Below, one piece after another: positions 50,820-59,280 of a DNA stretch of 64,000 bases. The position numbers and the translations under genes were made by a program. Below the pieces are notes generated by a model. It did no database searches. It had not been told where the DNA came from and saw only the letters and a list, made by a program, of their open reading frames with translations. Location of the stretch: NCBI GenBank assembly GCA_963667435.1, contig OY763414.1, positions 2,294,001-2,358,000 of the forward strand. Direction: 5' to 3'. This DNA is from Marispirochaeta sp963667435 (GTDB lineage Bacteria > Spirochaetota > Spirochaetia > JC444 > Marispirochaetaceae). Every line of letters begins with the position of its first letter. The first letter of the stretch is position 1.

Positions 50820-50916
50820 ATTAGACACTCATCATAGGAGAAATTTCAGCATATGTTCATGAGCGGGCATAATGTTGACAAATATACTTATATACTAAAC
50901 TCACAGGAGGAGTTGT

Positions 50917-51801
50917 ATGAATCGTTTATTTACTGTTCTTTTTGTTCTTTTCATCGTCACAACCTCTCTCTTCGCCGCCGGTCAGGGCGAAGATGCATCA
51001 GGCAAATCGGCTGACCTTGTCTACGCCAACTGGGAGGAGGGTGTAGCCTATACCCACCTCGCCCAGGCGGTACTTGAAGATAAAATGGGATATAAAGTAA
51101 CCATTACCGCTGCAGATGTTGCCCCTGCTTATGCCGCTGTTGCTCAGGGAGACAAAGATGCATTCATGGAAACATGGCTTCCTGTACTGCATAAGGACTA
51201 TGTGGAAAAGTACGGTGATGACATCATCGATCTTGGTCATGTTTTTGAGGGTACAGAAAGCGGACTGGTTATCCCGTCCTATATGGCAGATGCCGGCATC
51301 AAGACCATTTCCGATCTTCTTAAACCGGAAGCACAGGAAAAACTTAATCTTACCATCACCGGCATCGATGCCGGGGCCGGTGTGATGAAAACCACCGAAA
51401 ATGATGTTATGCCAATGTACGGTCTGACAGATGCAGGCTACAAGCTTCTTCCCTCTTCCGGACCCGCAATGATGGCCGCCCTGAAAGATGCCGTGGCCAA
51501 TAAAGAGTGGATTGTAGTTACCGGCTGGAAACCACATTCAATGTTCGGATACTGGGACCTTCAGTTCCTCGAGCAGGACAAAGACCAGGTCTGGGGTGTT
51601 GGGAATATCCACATCAAGGGACGAAAAACCCTTAAAGAAGACAAACCTGAACTGGCAGCATTCCTTGAGAACATGAGCCTTTCAACAAGCGAACTCGGCT
51701 CCCTCATGGTTGCCATCAACGAGTCCGACAAGGACACTCTTGAGGCTGCCAGAGACTGGATGAATGCAAATGAAGAGGTCATCGCAGACTGGATTCCCTG
51801 A
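50917..51801 (+). CDS. opuAC: Glycine betaine substrate-binding protein
   Basis: A 294-residue exported protein with signal peptide (about 1-20) and then AGQGEDAS. The OpuAC/ProX fold for quaternary amines is shown by ANWEEGVAYTHLAQAVLE, FMETWLPVLHKDY and VTGWKPHSMFGYWDLQFL, whose Trp residues are of the kind that form the aromatic betaine cage. It is the receptor for the transporter encoded just upstream. AGGAGGAG precedes the ATG. A rho-independent terminator follows. Confidence 0.94.
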   Translation: MNRLFTVLFVLFIVTTSLFAAGQGEDASGKSADLVYANWEEGVAYTHLAQAVLEDKMGYKVTITAADVAPAYAAVAQGDKDAFMETWLPVLHKDYVEKYGDDIIDLGHVFEGTESGLVIPSYMADAGIKTISDLLKPEAQEKLNLTITGIDAGAGVMKTTENDVMPMYGLTDAGYKLLPSSGPAMMAALKDAVANKEWIVVTGWKPHSMFGYWDLQFLEQDKDQVWGVGNIHIKGRKTLKEDKPELAAFLENMSLSTSELGSLMVAINESDKDTLEAARDWMNANEEVIADWIP

Positions 51802-51826
51802 TTTCAGATTCTAGTCAGAAATTCAA

Positions 51827-51853
51827 CCCCGCCATCCCGGCGGGGATTTTTTT
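51827..51853 (+). terminator. Intrinsic terminator of the glycine-betaine operon
   Basis: CCCCGCC (51827-51833), loop ATCCC, GGCGGGG (51839-51845), one A, then seven T residues. The remaining 160 bp before the next stop codon hold no gene that I can see. Confidence 0.92.
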
Positions 51854-52017
51854 CACTCACTACGGAACATCGAACAAAAACAGTATTTCTCCAGAGTCGG
51901 GAGGACAGCTTTGCAATGTTCGCATCCTGTACTGACATTCACCAATGGTGCAGGAGCTGATTGTGGGAAATTCCGGAACCACCGGAAAATGAAGAAAAGA
52001 TCAGGTATCTGTAGCGC

Positions 52018-52506
52018 CTAATATTTATATTTGAAGGTTCTCAACAGATCGCGGCGGTCACGCTTATCTTCGTCGCTCTCTATGCCTTTGGGAGAAAAAC
52101 CATCAACAACACCGATTATTCCCCTGCCCTGTCCCGTCCCGGCGGTGATTACCTGAAGCGGATTTGCTGTTGCCGCAAACACCCGGGCAACCTCCTGACA
52201 CTGTTTGATCTGGTTCAGAACATTAATGGGAAATGCATTACGGAGAACAAGAAAGAAGGTATGACCGGCGGCAACCTGCCCGGCACAGGCGGCGGCCTGA
52301 GAAACCAGGGCCGGATCATTCCCTTCCGTACGGATAAGACAGGGTCCGGAGGCTTCGCAGAATGCAAGGCCGAACTCCACCCCAGGCACTGATCCAGTCA
52401 TGATTTCACTCAGATCCTCTACAGTCTTGATAAAGTGAGACTGGCCGACAATTATATTGCAGCCCTCTTCCCATTCAAGCTGATGGACTTCAATAACCGG
52501 ATTCAT
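52018..52506 (-). CDS. Adenosine-specific-kinase-family protein
   Basis: A 162-residue protein matching the small adenosine-specific kinase (DUF355) family by full-length similarity: NIIVGQSHFIKTVEDLSEIM, FGLAFCEASGPCLIR, AAACAGQVAAGHTFFLVLRN and the C-terminal GRGIIGVVDGFSPKGIE loop. The name comes from archaeal structural work; the physiological role in bacteria is unclear. GGGGGAG lies before the ATG at 52506. It is read in the same direction as the Na+/Pi symporter, 63 bp downstream of it. Confidence 0.85.
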   Translation of the reverse strand: MNPVIEVHQLEWEEGCNIIVGQSHFIKTVEDLSEIMTGSVPGVEFGLAFCEASGPCLIRTEGNDPALVSQAAACAGQVAAGHTFFLVLRNAFPINVLNQIKQCQEVARVFAATANPLQVITAGTGQGRGIIGVVDGFSPKGIESDEDKRDRRDLLRTFKYKY

Positions 52507-52569
52507 CTGAATCTCCCCCTATCCGACGGTTTGCAGCTATTGTGCCGTCGGCAGAGGAATATGTCAATC

Positions 52570-54243
52570 TCAGTCAGCCAGCCGGAGAGCCTGGCTGATA
52601 TTCAGACTGTAGTCGCCGATACGTTCAAGATGGCGGACAATATCCCTGAAAATCAGCTCGCCCTTGAGTTCGGAACGTTTTTTCTTGGCCATTTTGCGAC
52701 GGGATATCTTATTCAGCTCATCCCGCATGGCATTAATTGTATTCTCAAAACGCAGTGCATCTTCCAGCCGGTAGGCAGAGCTTGAGCGCGCAAGATTATC
52801 GGCGTTGAATTTCAGGAATTCCAGAACCCGGCCCGCATATTCAGCCAGCTCTTCCGGTCCTTTTTTATGCAGCTCCATATCACCGTCTTTCAGCTTTTTC
52901 AACAGCATGGTAATGCTGTAGGCACTGTCGGAAATACTCTCAAGCTCGTAGATGATTCTCTGCACCGACTGTACTCTGCGGGCCTGAATCTCCGAAAGGC
53001 TGTCCCGGGTACAACCCACAAGAAAATCAGTCAGCTCTTCCTGCATGTCATCAAGGTAGGTTTCAACCCTGCCTACATGCTCAGAGGTCTCATCGATACG
53101 GGAAAAATTGCTTACCGCTCCCTGTATCATCTCCATGGTGGCATAGTTCTCCCGGGCCATACGGGCAGCTTCGGCATGAACGTTAATCAGGTTTGACTCC
53201 ACCGCATCGGGTATATTTGATGGAACAGGGGTAAAGCGATAATCTCCGTACTCCTTGCCTTCTTCGTCATCTTTTACGGTTTTCCGTACCATATTGGCAA
53301 TCAGGGGTACAAACCAGATAAGCAGGGCCGTATTGGTGATATTAAAGGTAGTATGAAACATGGAGAGATGCAGCGGAATGTGAGTAGGGTCCGCAACGGA
53401 GCCCGGTACCAGATAATCAACCAGCTTAAGAAAGGGAAAGAAAACAATCAGCATCCAGGTTACACCCATAAGATTAAAAAACATATGGGCCCTGGCGGCT
53501 CGTTTGGCCTCGGATTTCATCGGCAGGGAAGCAAGAAATGCCGTTATGGTGGTCCCGATGTTTTCACCCAGAACAATGGCCGCGGCAATAGGAAAGTCGA
53601 TCCAACCTTTGTATGCCATGGTCAAAGTTATTGCCATGGCTGCCGAGGATGATTGCACAACAACAGTCAGCAGGGTTCCTATCATAACAAATATCAGAAT
53701 GCTCAGATATCCCATGGAGGTAAAATGCTGGAGGAATTGTAGTACATCGGGATTATTTTTAATATCCGGAACTGACTCCTTCATCAGATGCAGCCCGAGA
53801 AAAAGAAGCCCGAATCCGATGATTGCCTCCGCAACATCTCTCTTTTTATCACTCTTGCTGAAATAGAAGGGAATAGCCAGGGCAATGGCAGGGAGAGCGA
53901 AGCTCGTGATTTTTACCTTGAATCCAAAAACTGAGACCAGCCAGGCAGTGAGAGTTGTCCCTATATTGGCACCCATAATCACGCCGATTGACTGCTGAAG
54001 ATTCACCAGTCCGGCATTCACAAGACTTACAAGGATTACCGTGGTGGCAGATGAAGATTGGACTATGGATGTGGCCGTTAAACCGGTAAGAACCCCCATA
54101 AACCGGTTCGTTGTCAACGCACCCAGAAGAGTCTTCAGCCTATCCCCGGATCGCTTATGTATTCCGTCACTCATTGACTTCATACCGATCAGGAATATTC
54201 CGAGACCTCCCAGCAGGTTCAGGATCTGTAATACAGCACTCAT
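52570..54243 (-). CDS. Na+/phosphate symporter with PhoU-like domain
   Basis: A 557-residue protein. The N-terminal two-thirds hold the two inverted Na+/Pi repeats with their QSSS signatures (TSIVQSSSATTVILVSL and VVQSSSAAMAITLTM), within eight or more membrane segments. The C-terminal third (about 340-557) is a helical PhoU-like domain (VQRIIYELESISDSAYSITML, DIVRHLERIGDYSLNI). This is the bacterial NptA/YjbB type, which moves phosphate. TGGAG precedes the ATG. An 11-bp-periodic repeat like a Pho box lies 43-86 bp upstream, suggesting phosphate control. Confidence 0.92.
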   Translation of the reverse strand: MSAVLQILNLLGGLGIFLIGMKSMSDGIHKRSGDRLKTLLGALTTNRFMGVLTGLTATSIVQSSSATTVILVSLVNAGLVNLQQSIGVIMGANIGTTLTAWLVSVFGFKVKITSFALPAIALAIPFYFSKSDKKRDVAEAIIGFGLLFLGLHLMKESVPDIKNNPDVLQFLQHFTSMGYLSILIFVMIGTLLTVVVQSSSAAMAITLTMAYKGWIDFPIAAAIVLGENIGTTITAFLASLPMKSEAKRAARAHMFFNLMGVTWMLIVFFPFLKLVDYLVPGSVADPTHIPLHLSMFHTTFNITNTALLIWFVPLIANMVRKTVKDDEEGKEYGDYRFTPVPSNIPDAVESNLINVHAEAARMARENYATMEMIQGAVSNFSRIDETSEHVGRVETYLDDMQEELTDFLVGCTRDSLSEIQARRVQSVQRIIYELESISDSAYSITMLLKKLKDGDMELHKKGPEELAEYAGRVLEFLKFNADNLARSSSAYRLEDALRFENTINAMRDELNKISRRKMAKKKRSELKGELIFRDIVRHLERIGDYSLNISQALRLAD

Positions 54244-54285
54244 TCTAACTCCAGTATTCTGATTTTGACCTCACCGGTCATCATG

Positions 54286-54329
54286 CGTTTCAGTAATAGT
54301 CAGCTAATCTAATTCTAATACTTTTCTAA
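54286..54329 (-). promoter_or_regulatory. Pho-box-like direct repeats upstream of the Na+/Pi symporter
   Basis: On the minus strand TTAGAA, TTAGAA, TTAGCT and TTACTG begin at 54329, 54318, 54307 and 54296, exactly 11 bases apart. Four TTA-type half-sites at 11-bp period are the layout bound by PhoP/PhoB-type regulators. Confidence 0.5.
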
Positions 54330-54392
54330 CATAAATGCCCGCCGCCTGTGGAGAGTAAAGAATGCTTAAACACCCTTTTTTACTGCCTGATG

Positions 54393-54401
54393 TGCTATAA
54401 T
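54393..54401 (+). promoter_or_regulatory. Extended -10 promoter of the TctC-like gene
   Basis: TGC followed by a perfect TATAAT (54396-54401), with no good -35. Initiation near 54408 would make the transcript start at or just before the GTG/ATG pair at 54410-54415, i.e. leaderless. Confidence 0.5.
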
Positions 54402-54412
54402 CTGCTCTCGTG

Positions 54413-55252
54413 ATGAGCTCCCTCAGCCCCAGAATATACATGATCACTCTCGTCCTGCTGATTTGTCTTTCCTCCCTCCTCTCTGCAGAGGGAGCCAGAG
54501 AAGATAGCCAACAGCAAATACAGCCCATGTGGCTGCCGGAAAAACCCATAATACTGATTGTACCCGATGAAACAGGTGCTGCATCTGCTGCTGTTGTTGA
54601 TGCCCTTATTCCAGTAATTGAAAACAGACTGAAACAGAAAATCCATGTCCGTTTTGTTCCGGAAATGGCCGGGGAAGTTCGCTCCGACGGCTACACCTGG
54701 GTTGCAGGGACAAGCATGGACCTCCACACCCGGACATGGCCAGCCTACTATGCCGTCTCCATTCCTCTGCTGCTCATGGAGAATAAATCGCCTGCGGAAG
54801 AGTATATTCTTGCATGTCCGGCGGCAGAAAAAGAGTCGGCAGAAAAAGTTCTGGCTCTGAAGGATTCGGGCAGACTGCGGATACTCCCCGGCTCTTCCAA
54901 CGCAATGGCATCCCTCATAAAGGGCGAAAGCAGTGCTGCACTGGTCAGGAGTACCGATGCAGTATCCTTTCTCCGAAGCGGAAGGATAGACACTGCACGG
55001 GTTCTTGATTCCCGCCCCTTGAAGATCAGTCACTCCGATACCATCTATCCCCTGCAGCTGATAAACTCGACAGTTATCCACAGGAATCCCTCTCTGGGAA
55101 TTTTTCTGCCCACCGGGACACCTGAGGATGTTTTAAATACCCTTGATTCAATCTGGGATCATGAAATAAAGAATTCTGACGAGATCGCCCGCTGGGCTGC
55201 TGACCGGGGATTCGCCTTCCAGCCCGAAAGAAGCAGGAGAAATAATGAATAG
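54413..55252 (+). CDS. Diverged TctC-like (Bug family) binding protein
   Basis: A 279-residue exported protein with signal peptide (about 1-24). It resembles TctC/Bug receptors at both ends (KPIILIVPDETGAASAAVVDAL at the first strand; GIFLPTGTPEDVLNTLDSIW near the C-terminus). However, it lacks the usual glycine-rich NRPGAGG ligand loop, which here reads VPEMAGEVRSDG, so binding may differ or be lost. Bug receptors feed TctAB transporters; the only TctA in the window is far away. The GTG at 54410 is an alternative start. It overlaps the ArsR gene. Confidence 0.6.
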   Translation: MSSLSPRIYMITLVLLICLSSLLSAEGAREDSQQQIQPMWLPEKPIILIVPDETGAASAAVVDALIPVIENRLKQKIHVRFVPEMAGEVRSDGYTWVAGTSMDLHTRTWPAYYAVSIPLLLMENKSPAEEYILACPAAEKESAEKVLALKDSGRLRILPGSSNAMASLIKGESSAALVRSTDAVSFLRSGRIDTARVLDSRPLKISHSDTIYPLQLINSTVIHRNPSLGIFLPTGTPEDVLNTLDSIWDHEIKNSDEIARWAADRGFAFQPERSRRNNE

Positions 55253-55547
55253 CGACCGCCACAGGTTTGATGACTTCAGCCGTTTTTTCAAAGCTCTGGG
55301 TGACCCCAGCAGGCTTGAACTGGTTCAGCTTCTCTGTGCCGCACCGGAAGGATTAACTGTGAAAGCGTTAATAGAAGAGGTTCCCATAAGCCAATCCACC
55401 GTAAGCCAGCATCTCCGGGTACTGAAAGATGCCGGTATAATACGGGGGCAGCGTCAGGGAACCTCAACCTGTTACCTGATGGATCAGCCCCGTATCGGGG
55501 AACTGATCTACAGGATACAAAACGAAGTAGGCTCTATTCTGTCTTGA
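55245..55547 (+). CDS. ArsR-family winged-helix regulator
   Basis: A 100-residue regulator with the ArsR HTH: FFKALGDPSRLELVQLLC, PISQSTVSQHLRVLKDAGII and a wing QRQGTSTCYLM. The metal-binding ELCVCDL box is replaced by GLTVKALIEE and only two Cys remain apart, so classic metal sensing is unlikely. AGGAG lies upstream. It overlaps the TctC-like gene by eight bases (co-expressed) and the convergent pheT 3' end by 14 bases. Confidence 0.9.
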   Translation: MNSDRHRFDDFSRFFKALGDPSRLELVQLLCAAPEGLTVKALIEEVPISQSTVSQHLRVLKDAGIIRGQRQGTSTCYLMDQPRIGELIYRIQNEVGSILS

Positions 55548-57963
55548 GAGGATAGCCTGCCTTTTCCATAATTTTTATAAGCTGATTCTGGGCCTGCTCC
55601 AGGAACTCTCCGGAGAGAGTCTTTTCGGGATCAAAGAATACCGCCCGCAGGGTTATTGCCCGCCTGCCGTCAGGCATGGGGAAAACGTCCGCCACTGAAA
55701 CCCCGGCGAGCTCCTTCATTTTAAGCTTTCCCGCCGCCCGCAGCATCAAAGCAGCCTGAGCATCTTTATCCGCAACGACAGTAAAGTCAAACACCGAGTG
55801 GGGAAATCTGGGTAGAGGTGTATAGCTTGTCCGGTCCGGCCGGTCATCATTTTCAAAGCTTGAAAGATCAAGTATCAGCAGCGTGCAGTACCCTTTGGCC
55901 TTGAAAGCTCTCATGGAGAGGGGATGCACGGTTGTAAGCAGACCGACGGCGGCACCTTTTATCTGAATATCAAGGGTTTCATACGGGTGCAATCCGCTCC
56001 AGTCCCGGGGAACCGCGCTGTTGGGCCTTTTACTGTTCGGTTCATCAAGTCTGAAAGGAAGCCGCAGGAATCTGAGCAGCCTGTCCGCTGTGTTGGCGGC
56101 ATCCATGAATCGGGAAGCCTGGCGGTCGTAGAATGCGGCTACCAGAAAGTTTTTCTCCACAGCGAAATCATTTTCCCCAGGAGAGTACGCCCTCCCCAGC
56201 TCAAACATGCTGAAGCTGTTATAATGCCGTGTGTTGGCCGCAGCGGCCTCCAGAAACCCGGGAACAAGACTGGGTCGCATAAGCCCCATATCTCTGGTAA
56301 GAGAGTTCACCAGCTGCAGCTTTTCACTCTGCGGAGGCCAGCCAACCTTTTCCAGCAGATCTGAACCGATAAGAGGATAGGTAAACACCTCATGAGCGCC
56401 GGCGTTGAGAACCATAAAATCCTGAATGCTCCGCTCAAGCTTCTTGGGGCCGGGAATCTCAACCGATTCAACCTTCCATTTCGGCGGCTGTGAAGGAATA
56501 TGGTTATAGCCGTACATACGTCCGATCTCTTCAATAAGATCAGCATCGCACTCAACATCTTTGGTTGCCCGGAAGCTGGGAACCTTTACGGAATAACCGC
56601 CAGCTCCCGTGCTAACAGCAAAATCAAGGGAAGTAAGAATCGCGGTAACCTTCTCCGTTGTGACAGTGCATCCCAGGAGCTTCTCAATTTTTTCATGGCT
56701 CAGCTCAATTACCGGCTGCTGCCATGCCTCCAGATCCAGTCCGTCATACTCGAGATTTCCCTCCACCTCCGCGCCGGGATTAAGCTCCAGCAGAAGTTCG
56801 AGAATTCTCAGGGCGGTCGGCTTCAGAGCCATAGGATCAAGACTTTTCTCATAGCGCAGGGAGGAATCGGTCCTGAGCCCGATACGGGTGGAGCTTTTCC
56901 GAACATCAACATCAACAAAGTTGGCTACCTCAACAAAAACCTCACTGGTATTTTCAGTAACTCCCGAGTTGAGACCTCCCATGATTCCGGCAATAACCAG
57001 AGGTTTCTCAGTATCGGCGATTACCGTGTCCTCAGCGATAAGCTGTCGGGATTGTTCATCCAAGGTGACAAACTCCTCTTCCCGGCCCACCTGTCGAACA
57101 ATGATCCTGCCTCCCTCAATAGTGCTGCGGTCAAAGATATGATTGGGCTGTCCCATCTCGAGCATAACAAAGTTGGAGATATCAACAATGCTGTTGATAG
57201 GCCGCATGCCGCAGTCAAGAAGACGTTTCTGCATCCACCTGGGACTTTCTCCAACGGTAATGCCCTTTACAGTGTATCCGTAATAGGCCCGACAATAGGA
57301 GGCGGGCTCCACTGTAATAGTAACCGGGGATTTCCCTGTACCGAATTGTTTAAGCATCCCATCCTGCCATTCCTTCGAGAACGGCCGCTTCAGGGGTGCG
57401 CCAAAAGCAGCAGCAAACTCTCTTGCCATGCCGTAATGGCCCCAGAGATCCGGACGATGAGTAATTGATTTATTATCTATATCCAGAACAACCGAAGGGG
57501 CGGTTTCGAGGTATTCTGCCATGGGAGTTCCCACAGCCGCCCCGGAATTAAGTTCCATAAGACCTTCATGATCATCGGAAAGTCCAAGTTCATCCTCTGC
57601 ACAGAGCATCCCCTCAGAGAAAATCCCCCGGATCTTTTTCGTCTCCAGAGTAAACCCTATGGGCAGGGTTGTACCGATGGGTGCGTAGGGAACCTTCATG
57701 CCGATTTCACAGTTGGGTGCTCCGCAGACAACTCTTCCCTTTCCAGCATTTCCGGCGTCAAATGAAACAAGTCTCAGCTTATCCGCATCGGGATGGGGCT
57801 CTATGGCGGTAATCTCGGCCACAAAAGTCTGTTCAAGAACCTTGCCGCTCTCAATTACTTCCTCAACCTCACAGGTGGAAAGGGTAAAGCGCTCTCCCAA
57901 CTCATGGGTACTCAGCTGCGGAAGGTCCACAAATTCCTTAATCCATTCCATGGAAATTTTCAT
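55534..57963 (-). CDS. pheT: Phenylalanyl-tRNA synthetase beta subunit
   Basis: An 809-residue bacterial-type beta subunit. It has an N-terminal OB-fold tRNA-binding domain (about 40-150, with HPDADKLRLVSFDAG and VVCGAPN), the B3/B4 editing domain (GRIIVRQVGREEEFVTLDEQ, IVDISNFVMLEMGQPNHIFD), B5 (VEIPGP/EEIGRMYGYNHIPS) and a C-terminal anticodon-binding FDX-ACB domain (YTPLPRFPHSVFDFTVVAD). With PheS it forms the alpha2beta2 enzyme. It follows pheS by 25 bp and is under the same attenuator. Confidence 0.97.
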   Translation of the reverse strand: MKISMEWIKEFVDLPQLSTHELGERFTLSTCEVEEVIESGKVLEQTFVAEITAIEPHPDADKLRLVSFDAGNAGKGRVVCGAPNCEIGMKVPYAPIGTTLPIGFTLETKKIRGIFSEGMLCAEDELGLSDDHEGLMELNSGAAVGTPMAEYLETAPSVVLDIDNKSITHRPDLWGHYGMAREFAAAFGAPLKRPFSKEWQDGMLKQFGTGKSPVTITVEPASYCRAYYGYTVKGITVGESPRWMQKRLLDCGMRPINSIVDISNFVMLEMGQPNHIFDRSTIEGGRIIVRQVGREEEFVTLDEQSRQLIAEDTVIADTEKPLVIAGIMGGLNSGVTENTSEVFVEVANFVDVDVRKSSTRIGLRTDSSLRYEKSLDPMALKPTALRILELLLELNPGAEVEGNLEYDGLDLEAWQQPVIELSHEKIEKLLGCTVTTEKVTAILTSLDFAVSTGAGGYSVKVPSFRATKDVECDADLIEEIGRMYGYNHIPSQPPKWKVESVEIPGPKKLERSIQDFMVLNAGAHEVFTYPLIGSDLLEKVGWPPQSEKLQLVNSLTRDMGLMRPSLVPGFLEAAAANTRHYNSFSMFELGRAYSPGENDFAVEKNFLVAAFYDRQASRFMDAANTADRLLRFLRLPFRLDEPNSKRPNSAVPRDWSGLHPYETLDIQIKGAAVGLLTTVHPLSMRAFKAKGYCTLLILDLSSFENDDRPDRTSYTPLPRFPHSVFDFTVVADKDAQAALMLRAAGKLKMKELAGVSVADVFPMPDGRRAITLRAVFFDPEKTLSGEFLEQAQNQLIKIMEKAGYPLKTE

Positions 57964-57988
57964 ACTTCTCTACTCCTTCCCTTTCTGC

Positions 57989-59032
57989 CTAATACGCCTT
58001 GAACTGTGAGGCGAAACGCAGATCCCCGGACCGCAGGTGCCGGATGTTATCAATTCCGTAGCGCATCATTACAAGACGGTCCCAGCCCATGCCGAAAGCG
58101 AAGCCGGAGTATTTTTCCGGGTCGATATTGCCGTATTCCAAAACCCTGGGATGCACCATACCGCAGCCAAGGGCCTCAACCCAGCCTACCTGCTTACAGA
58201 CGGAGCATCCTTTACCGCCACAGAGCAGACACTTGTAATCAAGCTCAAATCCCGGCTCAACGAAGGGAAAATATCCGGGGCGCAATCGTACTTCAACATC
58301 TTTATGAAAAATATTTGAAAAGAGTGTTGAGAGAAAATGGACAAGATTAGACACAGAAATCCCCTCGCCGACCATCATCCCTTCTATCTGGCGGAAAGCA
58401 GCCTCATGAGACGCGTCTATTGCTTCATTACGGAAAGCCTCCCCGGGACCCACAAACTTGAAAGGCGGCTTATGCTTTTCCATCCCCCGAATCTGGATAG
58501 TAGAAGTCTGGGTCCGAAGCAGATGATGCATATCTGCAAACCAGAAAGTATCCTGCATATCCCTGGCTGGATGGTTCTTTGGGACGTTTAATGCCTCGAA
58601 ATTGTAATAATCGTTCTCAATGTGAGGGCCATCAAGAATATCAAAACCCATAGAAAGGAAGATATCCTCAACCTCGCGGCCAATAATGGTCAGGGGATGA
58701 TACCCTGCGGAACCGAGGCCTGTATCTTTCAGAGAATCCAGCAGGGAGATATCCTGCCACTCGGAAGCAAGCTTCCGGTCGATCTCTTCCCGCTCCAGAC
58801 GTACGGAAGTTGCGTCGATCTCTTCAAGGATCTTCTGCTTCAACTCATTGGAACGGGAGCCTATGCTCTTGCGTTCTTCGGGAGTTGCGTCCTTCAGAGA
58901 TTTTAGAATGTCATTCAGTTTTCCCTTTTTGCCAAGGTACTCAGCCTTAATCCCTGCGATATCAGCCTGAGTCGCAGCTGCAGCAATCTGGTCGGAAAAT
59001 TCGGCATACAGCCCGTCCAGACGTTCCTCCAT
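57989..59032 (-). CDS. pheS: Phenylalanyl-tRNA synthetase alpha subunit
   Basis: A 347-residue class II synthetase catalytic subunit. An N-terminal coiled coil (1-90) is followed by motif 2 and 3 regions (HHLLRTQTSTIQIR, FKFVGPGEAFRNEAIDASHE, FPFVEPGFELDY, and the closing FAFGMGWDRLVMMRYG). It also has an extra cysteine cluster, CLLCGGKGCSVCKQVGW, suggesting a bound Zn. The ATG at 59032 has GGAGGAAGGA in front, directly after the terminator T-run. Expression is set by the Phe leader. Confidence 0.97.
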   Translation of the reverse strand: MEERLDGLYAEFSDQIAAAATQADIAGIKAEYLGKKGKLNDILKSLKDATPEERKSIGSRSNELKQKILEEIDATSVRLEREEIDRKLASEWQDISLLDSLKDTGLGSAGYHPLTIIGREVEDIFLSMGFDILDGPHIENDYYNFEALNVPKNHPARDMQDTFWFADMHHLLRTQTSTIQIRGMEKHKPPFKFVGPGEAFRNEAIDASHEAAFRQIEGMMVGEGISVSNLVHFLSTLFSNIFHKDVEVRLRPGYFPFVEPGFELDYKCLLCGGKGCSVCKQVGWVEALGCGMVHPRVLEYGNIDPEKYSGFAFGMGWDRLVMMRYGIDNIRHLRSGDLRFASQFKAY

Positions 59033-59045
59033 GTGTCCTTCCTCC

Positions 59046-59088
59046 AAAAAAAAACGGCGGTCTCTCCGTATCCCGGAGAACCCCGCCG
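59046..59088 (-). terminator. Attenuator terminator in front of pheS
   Basis: On the minus strand CGGCGG/CCGCCG (59083-59088 with 59055-59060) and an inner TCTCCG/CGGAGA close the loop GGATA, followed by nine T (59054-59046). The loop/5' arm carries TCCGGGA (59077-59071), complementary to TCCCGGA (59128-59122) in the leader ORF, an alternative pairing that would break the terminator. Confidence 0.88.
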
Positions 59089-59112
59089 CGTTAGTCGTAT
59101 CTTACACCACGA

Positions 59113-59184
59113 TCAGGTCCGTCCGGGAATCCCCCTGCCCATAAAAAAGAAAAAAAAGCTGTAAAAAAAGAACTGCCTGTTCAT
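59113..59184 (-). CDS. Phe-rich pheST leader peptide
   Basis: A 23-codon ORF, ATG at 59184 to TGA at 59115-59113. Residues 5-7 and 10-14 are Phe (eight of 23), with QFFFYSFFFFFM as its core. It lies between a strong promoter and the attenuator terminator, so its translation would sense Phe-tRNA level, as the pheM leader does in E. coli. No ribosome site precedes it; the predicted transcription start is only about three bases upstream, so translation is probably leaderless. Confidence 0.85.
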   Translation of the reverse strand: MNRQFFFYSFFFFFMGRGIPGRT

Positions 59185-59193
59185 GGTCTGTTC

Positions 59194-59221
59194 ATTATAT
59201 CCGCAGGGCTCATACTGTCAA
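59194..59221 (-). promoter_or_regulatory. Strong pheST promoter
   Basis: On the minus strand a perfect TTGACA (59221-59216) and perfect TATAAT (59199-59194) with a 16-base spacer. Initiation near 59187, just before the leader ATG at 59184. Confidence 0.85.
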
Positions 59222-59280
59222 GAATGCTGGCTGAATACGGTCTGGACAAAGAGTTTGCCGGGGAGCATAGTAACGGTATC

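Noticed and set aside
50875..50896. TTGACA followed by TATACT in front of opuAC as a separate promoter
   Set aside because: The spacer is only 10 bases, too short for sigma-70. The pair is probably chance in AT-rich sequence, although a promoter here cannot be ruled out.
56500..57468. A 322-codon open frame on the plus strand inside pheT
   Set aside because: pheT is certain on the other strand; the frame shows no domain or ribosome site.
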